This document shows, in pieces, positions 1-7,670 of a DNA stretch of 12,064 nucleotides. The DNA is taken from assembly GCA_040384625.1 (NCBI GenBank), contig JAZKIW010000157.1, forward strand, positions 1 through 12,064. The letters are read 5' to 3'. Numbering within the stretch: the first letter of the stretch is position 1; the number at the start of each line of letters is the position of its first letter. The notes beneath the pieces are model-generated. The model was given only the letters and a program-made list of their open reading frames with translations. It searched no databases and was not told where the DNA came from. Source of the DNA: CADEEN01 sp040384625. Lineage in GTDB: Bacteria; Pseudomonadota; Gammaproteobacteria; Burkholderiales; Burkholderiaceae_C. The translations under genes were made by a program, and so were the position numbers.

Positions 1-1343
<1,343 letters not shown>

Positions 1344-1372
1344 CGCAGGGCGCTGTCGCATCAGGGGAATCC

Positions 1373-1395
1373 CGCATGTTTTTGGCCTGCATGCG
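1373..1395. repeat. Short inverted repeat in the gltD-mlaF gap
   Basis: CGCATG (1373-1378) and CATGCG (1390-1395) form a perfect 6-base inverted repeat around an 11-base loop that starts with a T run. The right arm overlaps the possible extended -10 element. It could be an operator half-site pair, a weak hairpin or chance. There is no T tract after the stem, so it is not a convincing intrinsic terminator. A second short repeat, AGCGC-AGG-GCGCT (1342-1354), overlaps the gltD stop and also lacks a T tract. Confidence 0.25.
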
Positions 1396-1400
1396 AGAAT
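1392..1400 (+). promoter_or_regulatory. Possible extended -10 promoter element for the mla operon
   Basis: In the 105-base gltD-mlaF gap the string TGC-GAGAAT fits an extended -10 element: TG one base before a hexamer matching TATAAT at 4 of 6 positions. No -35 hexamer is recognisable 16-18 bases upstream. A start near 1407 would leave a leader of about 40 bases before mlaF. The call is weak: the mla genes need a promoter somewhere, but they could also be read through from gltBD. Confidence 0.22.
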
Positions 1401-1448
1401 CCAGCGCAGAAAAACACCTCGCGCCCGGGCCGCCGCCCGCCACGCCGC

Positions 1449-2264
1449 TTGAACCAAGACACCCTGATCGAGATCGACCACGTCACCTTCGGCTATGACA
1501 CGGGCCGAACGATCCTCGACGACATCAGCCTGCGCTTCGCCCGCGGCAAGGTCACGGCCATCCTCGGCGGTTCGGGCTGCGGCAAGACCACCCTGTTGCG
1601 CCTGATCGGTGGCATGGTCGCGGCCAATCGCGGCCGTGTGGTCTTCGATGGCGAGTTGATCGATGCCCGCGACCGCGGGCAGTTGCTGCGCCAGCGTCGG
1701 CGCATGGGCATGCTGTTCCAGTTCGGTGCCCTGTTCACCGACCTGACGGTGTTCGACAACGTCGCCTTCCCGCTGCGCGAGCACTCTGGCTTGTCGGAAT
1801 CGATGATCCACGACATCGTGTTGATGAAGTTGAATGCGGTGGGTCTGCGCGGCGCGGCCGGCCTGCGCATCGCGGAGGTCTCGGGCGGCATGTCGCGGCG
1901 CGTTGCGCTGGCCAGGGCGATCGCTCTGGACCCCGAATTGATCATGTACGACGAACCCTTTGCCGGTCTCGATCTGATCTCGATGGGGGTGACCGCCAAA
2001 TTGATCCGCGGCCTCAACGGCGCCACCGGCGCGACCTCGCTGGTGGTGTCTCACGACGTGCCCGAGTGCATGGCGATCAGTGATCATGTGATCCTGCTGG
2101 CCAATGGCGGGCGCATCGTCGCGCAGGGCACGCCGGCCGAGCTGATGGCCTCGGTCGATCCCGAGACGCGCCAGTTCGTCCGCGGCGAGCCCGACGGTCC
2201 GGTCAAGTTCCACTACCCGTCGCGGCCGCTGGCCGAGGACTTCGGCGTAGGAGCCGCAGCGTGA
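1449..2264 (+). CDS. mlaF: Phospholipid ABC transporter ATP-binding protein MlaF
   Basis: MlaF is the cytoplasmic ATPase of the MlaFEDB complex, which moves phospholipids between the inner membrane and the MlaC carrier to keep the outer leaflet of the outer membrane free of them. The 271-residue length fits the family (about 270). Motifs: Walker A GGSGCGKT (residues 40-47), Q-loop Gln91, signature SGGMS (145-149), Walker B LIMYDEP with catalytic Glu169, D-loop GLD (173-175), switch His202. The C-terminal tail with GPVKFHYP resembles the MlaF extension that packs on the partner ATPase subunit. The start is taken as TTG at 1449, giving an N-terminus that matches the family (ID-HVTFGYD); no in-frame ATG lies nearby upstream and no clear Shine-Dalgarno is visible, so the start is less certain than the gene. 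Its stop overlaps the mlaE start. Confidence 0.95.
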   Translation: MNQDTLIEIDHVTFGYDTGRTILDDISLRFARGKVTAILGGSGCGKTTLLRLIGGMVAANRGRVVFDGELIDARDRGQLLRQRRRMGMLFQFGALFTDLTVFDNVAFPLREHSGLSESMIHDIVLMKLNAVGLRGAAGLRIAEVSGGMSRRVALARAIALDPELIMYDEPFAGLDLISMGVTAKLIRGLNGATGATSLVVSHDVPECMAISDHVILLANGGRIVAQGTPAELMASVDPETRQFVRGEPDGPVKFHYPSRPLAEDFGVGAAA

Positions 2265-3049
2265 TCCTTGTCGATGGTGTGACCGCAGTCGGCGCGCGGA
2301 CCATCCGCGCCGTCCGCTCATTCGGCCGCGCCGGCCTGTTCTTCGCCGATCTCGTGGTCCACATTCCTGGCGCGCTGCGCCGCTTCAGCCTCGTGCTGCG
2401 ACAGATCCACGCGATCGGCAACCTGTCCCTGGTGATCATCCTGGCGTCGGGCATGGCGGTGGGCTTCGTGCTGGCCCTGCAGATGTACTACGCGCTGGTC
2501 ACCTACGGTGCCACCGAGTCGCTTGGCTTGATCGTCAACCTGTCCTTGGTGCGCGAGCTCGGGCCTGTGGTCACGGCCCTGCTGTTCGCCGGCCGGGCGG
2601 GGACCTCGCTGACGGCCGAGATCGGCCTGATGAAGGCGGGTGAGCAGCTGTCGGCGATGGAGATGATGGCCGTCGACCCGCGCAGTCGCGTGCTGGCGCC
2701 GCGCTTCATCGGCGGCGTGATCTCGATGCCGCTGTTGGCGCTCCTGTTCTCCGCGATTGGCATCCTCGGGGCCTGGGTCGTCGGCGTGCTGCTGATCGGC
2801 CTGGACTCGGGCAACTTCTGGTCCCTGATGCAGGCCCGCGTCGATGTCTGGCGCGACGTCGGCAACGGCGTGGTCAAGAGCTTCGCCTTCGGTGTCGTCT
2901 GCACCGCGGTGGCGTTGTACCAGGGCCACGAGGCCGAGGCCACACCCGAGGGCGTGGCCTACGCCACGACGCGCACCGTGGTGGTGTCGTCGCTGTCGGT
3001 GCTCGGGATCGATTTCATGCTGACGGCCTTGATGTTTTCGACGCCGTGA
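2261..3049 (+). CDS. mlaE: Phospholipid ABC transporter permease MlaE
   Basis: MlaE is the inner-membrane permease of the Mla complex; two copies form the lipid pocket beneath the MlaD ring. The 262 residues match the usual length of about 260. It has an amphipathic N-terminal region, then several strongly hydrophobic segments (about residues 50-75, 95-112, 150-180, 205-225 and 240-260). The diagnostic permease motif is present: ELGPVVTALLFAGRAG, closely followed by TAEIGLMKAGEQ and AMEMMAVDP. The GTG start at 2261 lies in a 4-base GTGA overlap with the mlaF stop, and TAGGAG at 2248-2253 gives a well-placed ribosome binding site 7 bases upstream, so coupled translation with mlaF is likely. 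mlaD follows after 19 bases. Confidence 0.95.
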   Translation: MILVDGVTAVGARTIRAVRSFGRAGLFFADLVVHIPGALRRFSLVLRQIHAIGNLSLVIILASGMAVGFVLALQMYYALVTYGATESLGLIVNLSLVRELGPVVTALLFAGRAGTSLTAEIGLMKAGEQLSAMEMMAVDPRSRVLAPRFIGGVISMPLLALLFSAIGILGAWVVGVLLIGLDSGNFWSLMQARVDVWRDVGNGVVKSFAFGVVCTAVALYQGHEAEATPEGVAYATTRTVVVSSLSVLGIDFMLTALMFSTP

Positions 3050-3068
3050 CACAACAGGAGCAGGGCAG

Positions 3069-3554
3069 ATGAGCAGAAGAGGTATCGAAACAATGGTCGG
3101 GCTGTTCGTGCTGCTCGGCCTGGCGGCTGCTCTGTTCCTGGCGCTCAAAGCGGCCAACTTGGCCAGTTTCGGCGAGCGCAAGGGTTACACCGTGAGCGCC
3201 CGCTTCGACAACATCGGGGGTTTGAAGCCGAGGGCGCCGGTGCGCAGCGCCGGTGTCACCGTCGGTCGCGTCAAGCGCATCGCGCTCGATCCCAAGACCT
3301 ACCAAGGGGTCGTGACCATGGAGATCGATGTCGGTGTGCGCTTTCCGAAGGACTCCTCTGCAAAGATCCTCACGTCGGGCTTGCTGGGCGACCAGTACGT
3401 CGGCCTCGAGCCCGGCGCCGACGACAAGGAACTGGCCGCTGGCGACGTGATCCGCCAGACTCAGTCGGCCGTGGTGCTGGAAAACCTGATCGGCCAGATG
3501 ATCTTCAACAAGGCCGCCGAGGCCGGCGACAGCAAACCAACAGAGAAGAAGTGA
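3069..3554 (+). CDS. mlaD: MCE-domain phospholipid-binding protein MlaD
   Basis: MlaD is the single-pass, periplasm-facing MCE protein that forms a hexameric ring on MlaE and passes phospholipid to or from MlaC. The 161 residues are slightly fewer than in E. coli (about 183). One N-terminal transmembrane helix lies at residues 9-29 (VGLFVLLGLAAALFLAL). It is followed by a single MCE domain (about 38-118) with the typical PVRSAGVTVGRV and TSGLLGDQYVGLEPG segments. A C-terminal amphipathic stretch, ENLIGQMIFNK, matches the helix that lines the central pore in characterised MlaD, and a charged tail ends the protein. AGGAG at 3056-3060 is a good ribosome binding site 8 bases before the ATG. The stop overlaps the start region of mlaA. 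Confidence 0.95.
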   Translation: MSRRGIETMVGLFVLLGLAAALFLALKAANLASFGERKGYTVSARFDNIGGLKPRAPVRSAGVTVGRVKRIALDPKTYQGVVTMEIDVGVRFPKDSSAKILTSGLLGDQYVGLEPGADDKELAAGDVIRQTQSAVVLENLIGQMIFNKAAEAGDSKPTEKK

Positions 3555-4279
3555 TGGATCGACACTGCCTCCGCGGGGCCGTAGCGGCCTGGTTCATGGT
3601 CGTTGCCGGAGCGACGCACGCGCAGAGCTCGAACGATCCGCTCGAGGGCTGGAACCGAGCCGTGTTCGGCTTCAACGAGGGCGTGGATGCGGCCGTTCTG
3701 AAGCCCGTGGCAACGGCCTACACCACGGTGGTGCCCGAGTTGGCGCGCAGCGGCGTGAGCAACTTCTTCAACAATTTCCGCGACGGCTGGTCGGCGATTA
3801 ATCAGTTGCTCCAAGGCAAGCCGGTCGCCGCGGCGCAGATGTCGATGCGCGTGGCAACGAATACGCTGTTCGGCATCGCCGGCATCTTCGACGTGGCCAG
3901 TGACCTGGGCATCGAGCGCCAGAGCGAAGACTTCGGCCAGACCCTGGGGCGTTGGGGCCTGCCGGCCGGTCCTTACCTGGTCTTGCCGTTGCTCGGTCCG
4001 TCGTCGGTGCGCGATACGACGGCGCTGCCCCTGGACCTGTCCTGGTCAGCGGCCACGCTGACCAGCGATAGCGGGGCGCGCGCGGGTATCACCACGCTGG
4101 CCCTGATCGACACCCGTGCCGGGCTTCTGGGCGCCAGTCGCCTCGTCGACGGCATCGCACTGGACAAGTACGTGTTCATCCGTGACGGCTACCTGACGCG
4201 GCGGCGCAGTCAGGTGCATGACGGTGATCCGCCGGACCTTCCCGAGCCGAAGGACGAGGCGCCCGCCGCACCCAAGTAA
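3554..4279 (+). CDS. mlaA: MlaA/VacJ family outer-membrane phospholipid protein, without a lipobox
   Basis: MlaA (VacJ) sits in the outer membrane, usually with porins, and extracts phospholipid from the outer leaflet for transfer to MlaC. The 241-residue protein shows the family blocks DPLEGWNRAVFGFNE (28-42), FFNNFRDGWSAINQLLQGKP (71-90) and SEDFGQTLGRWGLPAGPYLVLPLLGPSS (124-151), and the C-terminal ALDKYVFIRDGYLTRR region. Odd point: MlaA is normally a lipoprotein, but here the signal peptide (about 1-23) ends in THA-QS, a signal peptidase I type site. The only cysteine in the whole protein is Cys5, ahead of the hydrophobic core, so no lipobox exists. The ATG at 3554 overlaps the mlaD stop by one base (TGATG). 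A GTG at 3551 would add one residue, but the purine-rich GAGAAG at 3543-3548 is better spaced for the ATG. A 70-base gap separates it from mlaC. Confidence 0.93.
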   Translation: MDRHCLRGAVAAWFMVVAGATHAQSSNDPLEGWNRAVFGFNEGVDAAVLKPVATAYTTVVPELARSGVSNFFNNFRDGWSAINQLLQGKPVAAAQMSMRVATNTLFGIAGIFDVASDLGIERQSEDFGQTLGRWGLPAGPYLVLPLLGPSSVRDTTALPLDLSWSAATLTSDSGARAGITTLALIDTRAGLLGASRLVDGIALDKYVFIRDGYLTRRRSQVHDGDPPDLPEPKDEAPAAPK

Positions 4280-4311
4280 ACCCTGAACCGCCGAGCGCGT
4301 TGTAGCTTACG

Positions 4312-4330
4312 GTGCCAATGCCTTCGGCAC
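4312..4330. other. Small hairpin in the mlaA-mlaC gap
   Basis: The 70-base gap (4280-4349) is the largest within the mla operon. It contains GTGCC (4312-4316) and GGCAC (4326-4330), a 5-base stem with a 9-base loop, ending six bases before the mlaC ribosome binding site AAAGGA (4336-4341). No T tract follows, so it is not a terminator. It might modulate mlaC translation or be chance. No convincing promoter hexamer pair was seen in the gap. Confidence 0.2.
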
Positions 4331-4349
4331 GCCTGAAAGGATCCTGTCC

Positions 4350-4955
4350 ATGTGGTTCAAACAAGTTCTTACTGTTCTGTCGATCGCACTGGCGCTCGGT
4401 GCCGCCCATGCGCAGACCGCACCCGATGCGCTGATCAAGCAGGTTTCCACCGAGGTCATCGACACTGTCAAGGGCGACAAGGCGATTCAGGCCGGCGATG
4501 TCGGCAAGATCATCGCCCTGGTCGACACCAAGGTCATGCCGCACGTCAACTTCCAGCGCATGACCGCCTCGGCCGTGGGTCGCCATTGGCGTACCGCAAC
4601 GCCGGAGCAGCAAAAGCGCCTGCAGGACGAGTTCAAGATCCTGATCGTGCGCACTTACGCCGGCGCGCTGACACAGGTGAGAGACCAGACCGTGCAACTT
4701 AAGCCCTTCCGTGCCGGTGCCGAGGACAGCGAAGTCGTCGTGCGCACCGAGGTCAAGGGCAAGGGTGAGCCGATCCAGCTCGACTATCGTCTGGAGAAGA
4801 GCGGCACCGCCTGGAAGATCTACGACGTCAACGTGCTCGGCGTGTGGCTGGTGGAGCAGTACAAGTCCAGCTTCGCGCAGGAGATCGGCAGCGGCGGGGT
4901 CGATGGCCTGATCGCCAAGCTGGCCGAGCGTAACAAGGCTGCTGCGAAGAGTTGA
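4350..4955 (+). CDS. mlaC: Periplasmic phospholipid carrier MlaC
   Basis: MlaC ferries single phospholipids across the periplasm between MlaA at the outer membrane and MlaD at the inner membrane. The 201 residues fit the family (about 200-215). A clear Sec signal peptide ends at AAHA-QT (cleavage about after residue 21). The mature part has the Tol_Tol_Ttg2/MlaC fold: VMPHVNFQRMTASAVGRHWR near residues 60-80, TPEQQKRLQDEFKILIVRTYAGAL, then the beta-sheet region ending in the hallmark WKIYDVNVLGVWLVEQYKSSF (about 151-171). The ATG at 4350 has AAAGGA 8 bases upstream. The stop lies 4 bases before mlaB. Its place in the operon directly supports the role. Confidence 0.95.
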   Translation: MWFKQVLTVLSIALALGAAHAQTAPDALIKQVSTEVIDTVKGDKAIQAGDVGKIIALVDTKVMPHVNFQRMTASAVGRHWRTATPEQQKRLQDEFKILIVRTYAGALTQVRDQTVQLKPFRAGAEDSEVVVRTEVKGKGEPIQLDYRLEKSGTAWKIYDVNVLGVWLVEQYKSSFAQEIGSGGVDGLIAKLAERNKAAAKS

Positions 4956-4959
4956 GCCG

Positions 4960-5268
4960 ATGTTCACTCTGCCGATGACGCTGACGCTGGCCCAGGCCAA
5001 CGACGCCGTGCTGTCGATCGAGCTGGCGCTCGGGCAGGGCAGTGTCGAGCGTGGCGCTCTGGTGGTGGACGCCCATGCGCTGCGCCACTTCGACACGGCC
5101 GCCATCGCCGTGCTGCTCGAAGCGCGTCGACTGGCGCGGGCCGCCGGGCGAAGTTTCGAAGTGCGCGGGGCACCGACCGCGATGGTCGAACTGTCCGCCT
5201 TGTACGGGGTCGACGCCTTGCTCGGTTTCGAGGCGGCCGCAGCGCCGGTTCACTCGGCCCGCGTGTAG
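4960..5268 (+). CDS. mlaB: STAS-domain protein MlaB
   Basis: MlaB is the small cytoplasmic STAS protein that binds MlaF and is needed for assembly and activity of the MlaFEDB ATPase. The 102 residues form a single STAS domain. Its core loop, HFDTAAIAVLLEARRLA, places Asp45-Thr46 where E. coli MlaB has its conserved functional threonine, followed by the amphipathic helix typical of STAS proteins. Sequence conservation in this family is low, so the assignment rests on the STAS pattern plus position as the last gene of the mla operon. The ATG at 4960 has GAAGAG (4946-4951) as ribosome binding site, 4 bases after the mlaC stop. Its 3' end overlaps the convergent hexR by 19 bases. Confidence 0.88.
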   Translation: MFTLPMTLTLAQANDAVLSIELALGQGSVERGALVVDAHALRHFDTAAIAVLLEARRLARAAGRSFEVRGAPTAMVELSALYGVDALLGFEAAAAPVHSARV

Positions 5269-6116
5269 CGCCTGCTGCGCAGGTTGCGCTTGATTTCGGC
5301 CAGCATCGGTCGCAGCGCGGTGCCCAGGCGCAGCGCGACACCAGTGGTCAGGACATCGATGATCACCAGGTGCAGCAGGCGCGACACCATCGGGCTGTAG
5401 CGGTCGTAGTCCTCCGGATGGTCGGCGGCGAGAAGCACATGCTGGGCGCCGCTCGTTGCGTGTGCCAGCGGTGAGCCGCTGGCCGTGATGGCAACCGTGG
5501 TGGCCCCCTTGCGTCGCGCAATCTCGGCCGCGTCGAGCAGGTCGCGGCTACGCCCGGAATTGGAGATGATCACTGCGCAGTCGCCGGCCTGCAGCATGGT
5601 GGCGCTCATCACCTGCACATGGCCGTCACTGACCGCAGCGGCCGCCACGCCGAGGCGGAAGAACTTGTGCTGCGCGTCCTGGGCCACGATGCCCGAATTG
5701 CCGACGCCGTAGAACTCGATGCGCCGGCCGTCGCGACAGGCGGCCGCAAGGGCCTCGATGGCCCGTTCCACCGCGTGGCCGGCCGCGGCATTGCGGTACT
5801 TGAGCAGAGCGCTGACCGCGTTGTCGATGACCTTGACGACGATGTCGCCGGCCTTGTCGTCTTCTTCGACGGCGCGGTGCACGAAAGGCACGCCCTCGTT
5901 GACCGACCCGGCGAGCTTCAGCTTGAAGTCGGCCAGGCCGTCGTAGCCCACGCTGCGGCAAAAGCGCACGACGGTGGGTTTGCTCACCTGCGAACGCTCG
6001 GCCAGTTCGGCCACCGGCAGGCGGGCGAAACTGCGTGCGTCGGCCAGCACCAGCCTGGCCACCCGCTGCTCGGCCGGCGGTAGCGCCGGCAGCGCGGCTT
6101 CGATCCGCTCGAGCAT
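5250..6116 (-). CDS. hexR: MurR/RpiR family transcriptional regulator HexR
   Basis: HexR is a DNA-binding repressor (activator at some promoters) of glucose-6-phosphate/Entner-Doudoroff genes, released by 2-keto-3-deoxy-6-phosphogluconate in characterised proteobacteria. The 288 residues fit the family. The N-terminal helix-turn-helix domain (about 1-75) has the RpiR pattern PPAEQRVARLVL, then VAELAERSQVSKPTVVRFCR. The C-terminal SIS sugar-phosphate domain (about 125-260) has FYGVGNSG (135-142) and ISNSGRSRD (184-192). The start is taken as ATG at 6116, giving MLERI as in typical HexR proteins; a GTG at 6137 would add seven residues inside zwf. It begins 2 bases after the zwf stop, with a GGAAG ribosome binding site inside the zwf end, so zwf-hexR is one unit. 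The HexR-type operator upstream of zwf implies autoregulation. Confidence 0.93.
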   Translation of the reverse strand: MLERIEAALPALPPAEQRVARLVLADARSFARLPVAELAERSQVSKPTVVRFCRSVGYDGLADFKLKLAGSVNEGVPFVHRAVEEDDKAGDIVVKVIDNAVSALLKYRNAAAGHAVERAIEALAAACRDGRRIEFYGVGNSGIVAQDAQHKFFRLGVAAAAVSDGHVQVMSATMLQAGDCAVIISNSGRSRDLLDAAEIARRKGATTVAITASGSPLAHATSGAQHVLLAADHPEDYDRYSPMVSRLLHLVIIDVLTTGVALRLGTALRPMLAEIKRNLRSRRYTRAE

Positions 6117-6118
6117 CG

Positions 6119-7588
6119 TCACGCTTCTTCCGACCACGCGAATCCGTCGCGGGCGATCAGCGCGCTGGATGCCGGCGGGCCCCAGCTGCCCGCCCCATAT
6201 GGGCGCGGCCCAGTGTTGTCGTTGCGCCAGGCTTCGAGGATCGGTTCGACCCAGCGCCAGGCCTGCTCCTGCTCGTCGCTGCGCACGAACAGGTTCAAGC
6301 GGCCGGCGATCGCATCCAGCAGCAGCCGCTCATAGGCGCCAACGCGCTCGCTCAGGAAGGCCTTGTCGAAGTCCAAGTCGAGCGAGACCGGCGACAACTG
6401 CTCGGGCATGTTCGAGGCCGTGCGGCCGCCCTTGGCCGCCAGCAGGTGCAGTTCGAGGCCGTCTTCGGGCTGCAGCTTGATCACCAGCTTGTTGGCGTGC
6501 GATGTTCCTGCAAAGATCGGGTGCGGAACGGGACGGAAGTTGACGACGATCTGGGCGTCGCGCGCTCCCAGCCGCTTGCCGGTGCGCAGGTAGAAGGGCA
6601 CGCCAGCCCAGCGCCAGTTCTGCACCTCGGTGCGCAGCGCGACGAAGGTCTCGCAACGGCTGTCCGGTGGCACCTTGGCCTCATCCAGGTAGCCCGGCAC
6701 CGGCTGTCCGTCGATCGTGCCGGCGCGGTACTGGCCGCGCACCACGTCGCGCGCCACACTCTCCGGCGTGAAAGGCCTCAGCGATTTCAGCACCTTCAGC
6801 TTTTCATCGCGGATCGCATCGGCGTCGCCCGTGGCCGGCGGCTCCATCGCGATCATCGTGAGCAGCTGCAGCGCGTGGTTCTGCACCATGTCGCGCAGTG
6901 CGCCGGTCCGGTCGTAGAAGTCGCCGCGGGTGCCCACACCGATCGATTCCGCGATCGTGATCTGGATGTTCGCGATGCTCTCGCGCCGCCACAGCGGTTC
7001 GAACAGGGCGTTGCCGAAGCGCAGCGCCGCCAGGTTCTGTACAGCAGGCTTGCCGAGGTAATGGTCGATGCGCAGGGCCTGGCTCTCGCGAAAGGAGGCG
7101 CTGACCGCGCGGTTGATCTCCTGCGCGCTGGCGAGGTCGTGGCCGAGCGGCTTTTCCAGCACCACGCGCACATTGGCGCCGTTCAGGCCGACGGCCCCGA
7201 GCTGGGCGCAGATCTGCGGGAACAGGTGCGGGCTGGTGGCCAGAAAGAGGACAACCGTTTGCGCGCCGCGTGCGTCGATCCATTGCTTCAGGCCGGCGTA
7301 GTGCTCGGGTTGGGACAGGTCCATGCGCCGGTAACTCAGGAGCGCCGCGAAGCGCGCGAACTCCTCGTCACTCGGACGCTTGGCGCTTTCGACGTCGCAG
7401 AAACGCTCCTTGATGAAGTGCCGGTACTCGTCGTCGCTGCGCTCGTCTCGTGCCACGGCGAGAATGCGGCCGCCCTCCGGGAGCTTGCAATGCCGCCAGG
7501 CCTGGAACAGGGCCGGCATCAGCTTGCGCCAGGCCAGGTCGCCGGTGCCGCCGAACAGAACCAGGTCGAAGGACATGCCTGCGCTCAT
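6119..7588 (-). CDS. zwf: Glucose-6-phosphate 1-dehydrogenase
   Basis: Zwf oxidises glucose 6-phosphate to 6-phosphogluconolactone with NAD(P)+, the entry step to the oxidative pentose phosphate and Entner-Doudoroff pathways. The 489 residues match the family (about 490). Motifs: nucleotide-binding GGTGDLAWRKL (13-23), EKPLG (145-149), the active-site signature RIDHYLGK (173-180) with substrate-binding Lys180, and catalytic His238 in QNHALQL. Two starts are possible: ATG at 7588 (used here), or ATG at 7576, which gives MSFDLVLFGGTGDL, the N-terminus I would expect from relatives. Neither has a strong Shine-Dalgarno. The 7588 start codon abuts the HexR-type operator and lies about 14 bases from the predicted transcription start. 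The gene is followed directly by hexR and diverges from tal. No lactonase (pgl) gene accompanies it here. Confidence 0.96.
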   Translation of the reverse strand: MSAGMSFDLVLFGGTGDLAWRKLMPALFQAWRHCKLPEGGRILAVARDERSDDEYRHFIKERFCDVESAKRPSDEEFARFAALLSYRRMDLSQPEHYAGLKQWIDARGAQTVVLFLATSPHLFPQICAQLGAVGLNGANVRVVLEKPLGHDLASAQEINRAVSASFRESQALRIDHYLGKPAVQNLAALRFGNALFEPLWRRESIANIQITIAESIGVGTRGDFYDRTGALRDMVQNHALQLLTMIAMEPPATGDADAIRDEKLKVLKSLRPFTPESVARDVVRGQYRAGTIDGQPVPGYLDEAKVPPDSRCETFVALRTEVQNWRWAGVPFYLRTGKRLGARDAQIVVNFRPVPHPIFAGTSHANKLVIKLQPEDGLELHLLAAKGGRTASNMPEQLSPVSLDLDFDKAFLSERVGAYERLLLDAIAGRLNLFVRSDEQEQAWRWVEPILEAWRNDNTGPRPYGAGSWGPPASSALIARDGFAWSEEA

Positions 7589-7602
7589 GTAATTTAGTTA
7601 CT
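7588..7602. promoter_or_regulatory. HexR-type operator at the zwf transcription start
   Basis: TGTAATTTAGTTACT is an AT-rich, near-palindromic 15-mer standing out in high-GC DNA. The arms GTAA and TTAC are perfect inverted repeats around TTTAG (7589-7601), and 5 of 7 position pairs are symmetric overall. From memory the HexR consensus in proteobacteria is close to TGTAATTAAATTACA; 12 of 15 bases agree. It lies just downstream of the predicted zwf -10 box, covering about +1 to +15 of the zwf transcript and touching the zwf start codon at 7588. That is a classic repressor position. hexR lies in the regulated operon, which supports the assignment. Confidence 0.75.
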
Positions 7603-7608
7603 TCAGAG

Positions 7609-7637
7609 ATGATGCAGGAGTTTCTTGGGCCGGTCAA
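7609..7637 (-). promoter_or_regulatory. Sigma-70-type promoter for zwf-hexR
   Basis: Read on the minus strand, TTGACC (plus positions 7632-7637, 5 of 6 to the -35 consensus) is followed after exactly 17 bases by CATCAT (7609-7614, 4 of 6 to TATAAT). Transcription would begin near 7602, at the edge of the HexR-type operator. The spacing and the match with the operator position support each other. Confidence 0.6.
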
Positions 7638-7639
7638 AC

Positions 7640-7670
7640 TTGCCTCGCAGTCACGCTCTGGCGTTCTAAT
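7640..7670 (+). promoter_or_regulatory. Possible promoter for tal-pgi-HAD
   Basis: TCTAAT (7665-7670) matches the -10 consensus at 5 of 6 positions. The best -35 candidate, TTGCCT (7640-7645, 4 of 6), lies 19 bases upstream, longer than ideal. The start would be near 7677, giving a leader of about 27 bases to the tal ATG. The -35 boxes of this promoter and of the divergent zwf promoter would lie 2 bases apart. No clear Shine-Dalgarno precedes tal. Confidence 0.35.

Noticed and set aside
1376..1498. Short plus-strand frame (ATG at 1376) in the gltD-mlaF gap
   Set aside because: It would give about 40 residues running out of frame into mlaF, with no ribosome binding site and no recognisable features.
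4176..5105. 309-codon minus-strand frame over mlaA end, mlaC and mlaB
   Set aside because: It runs across three operon genes in antisense, with no domain or plausible start context.
6035..7597. 520-codon open frame on the plus strand
   Set aside because: It is the antisense shadow of zwf, which has all its catalytic motifs; the frame shows no family resemblance.
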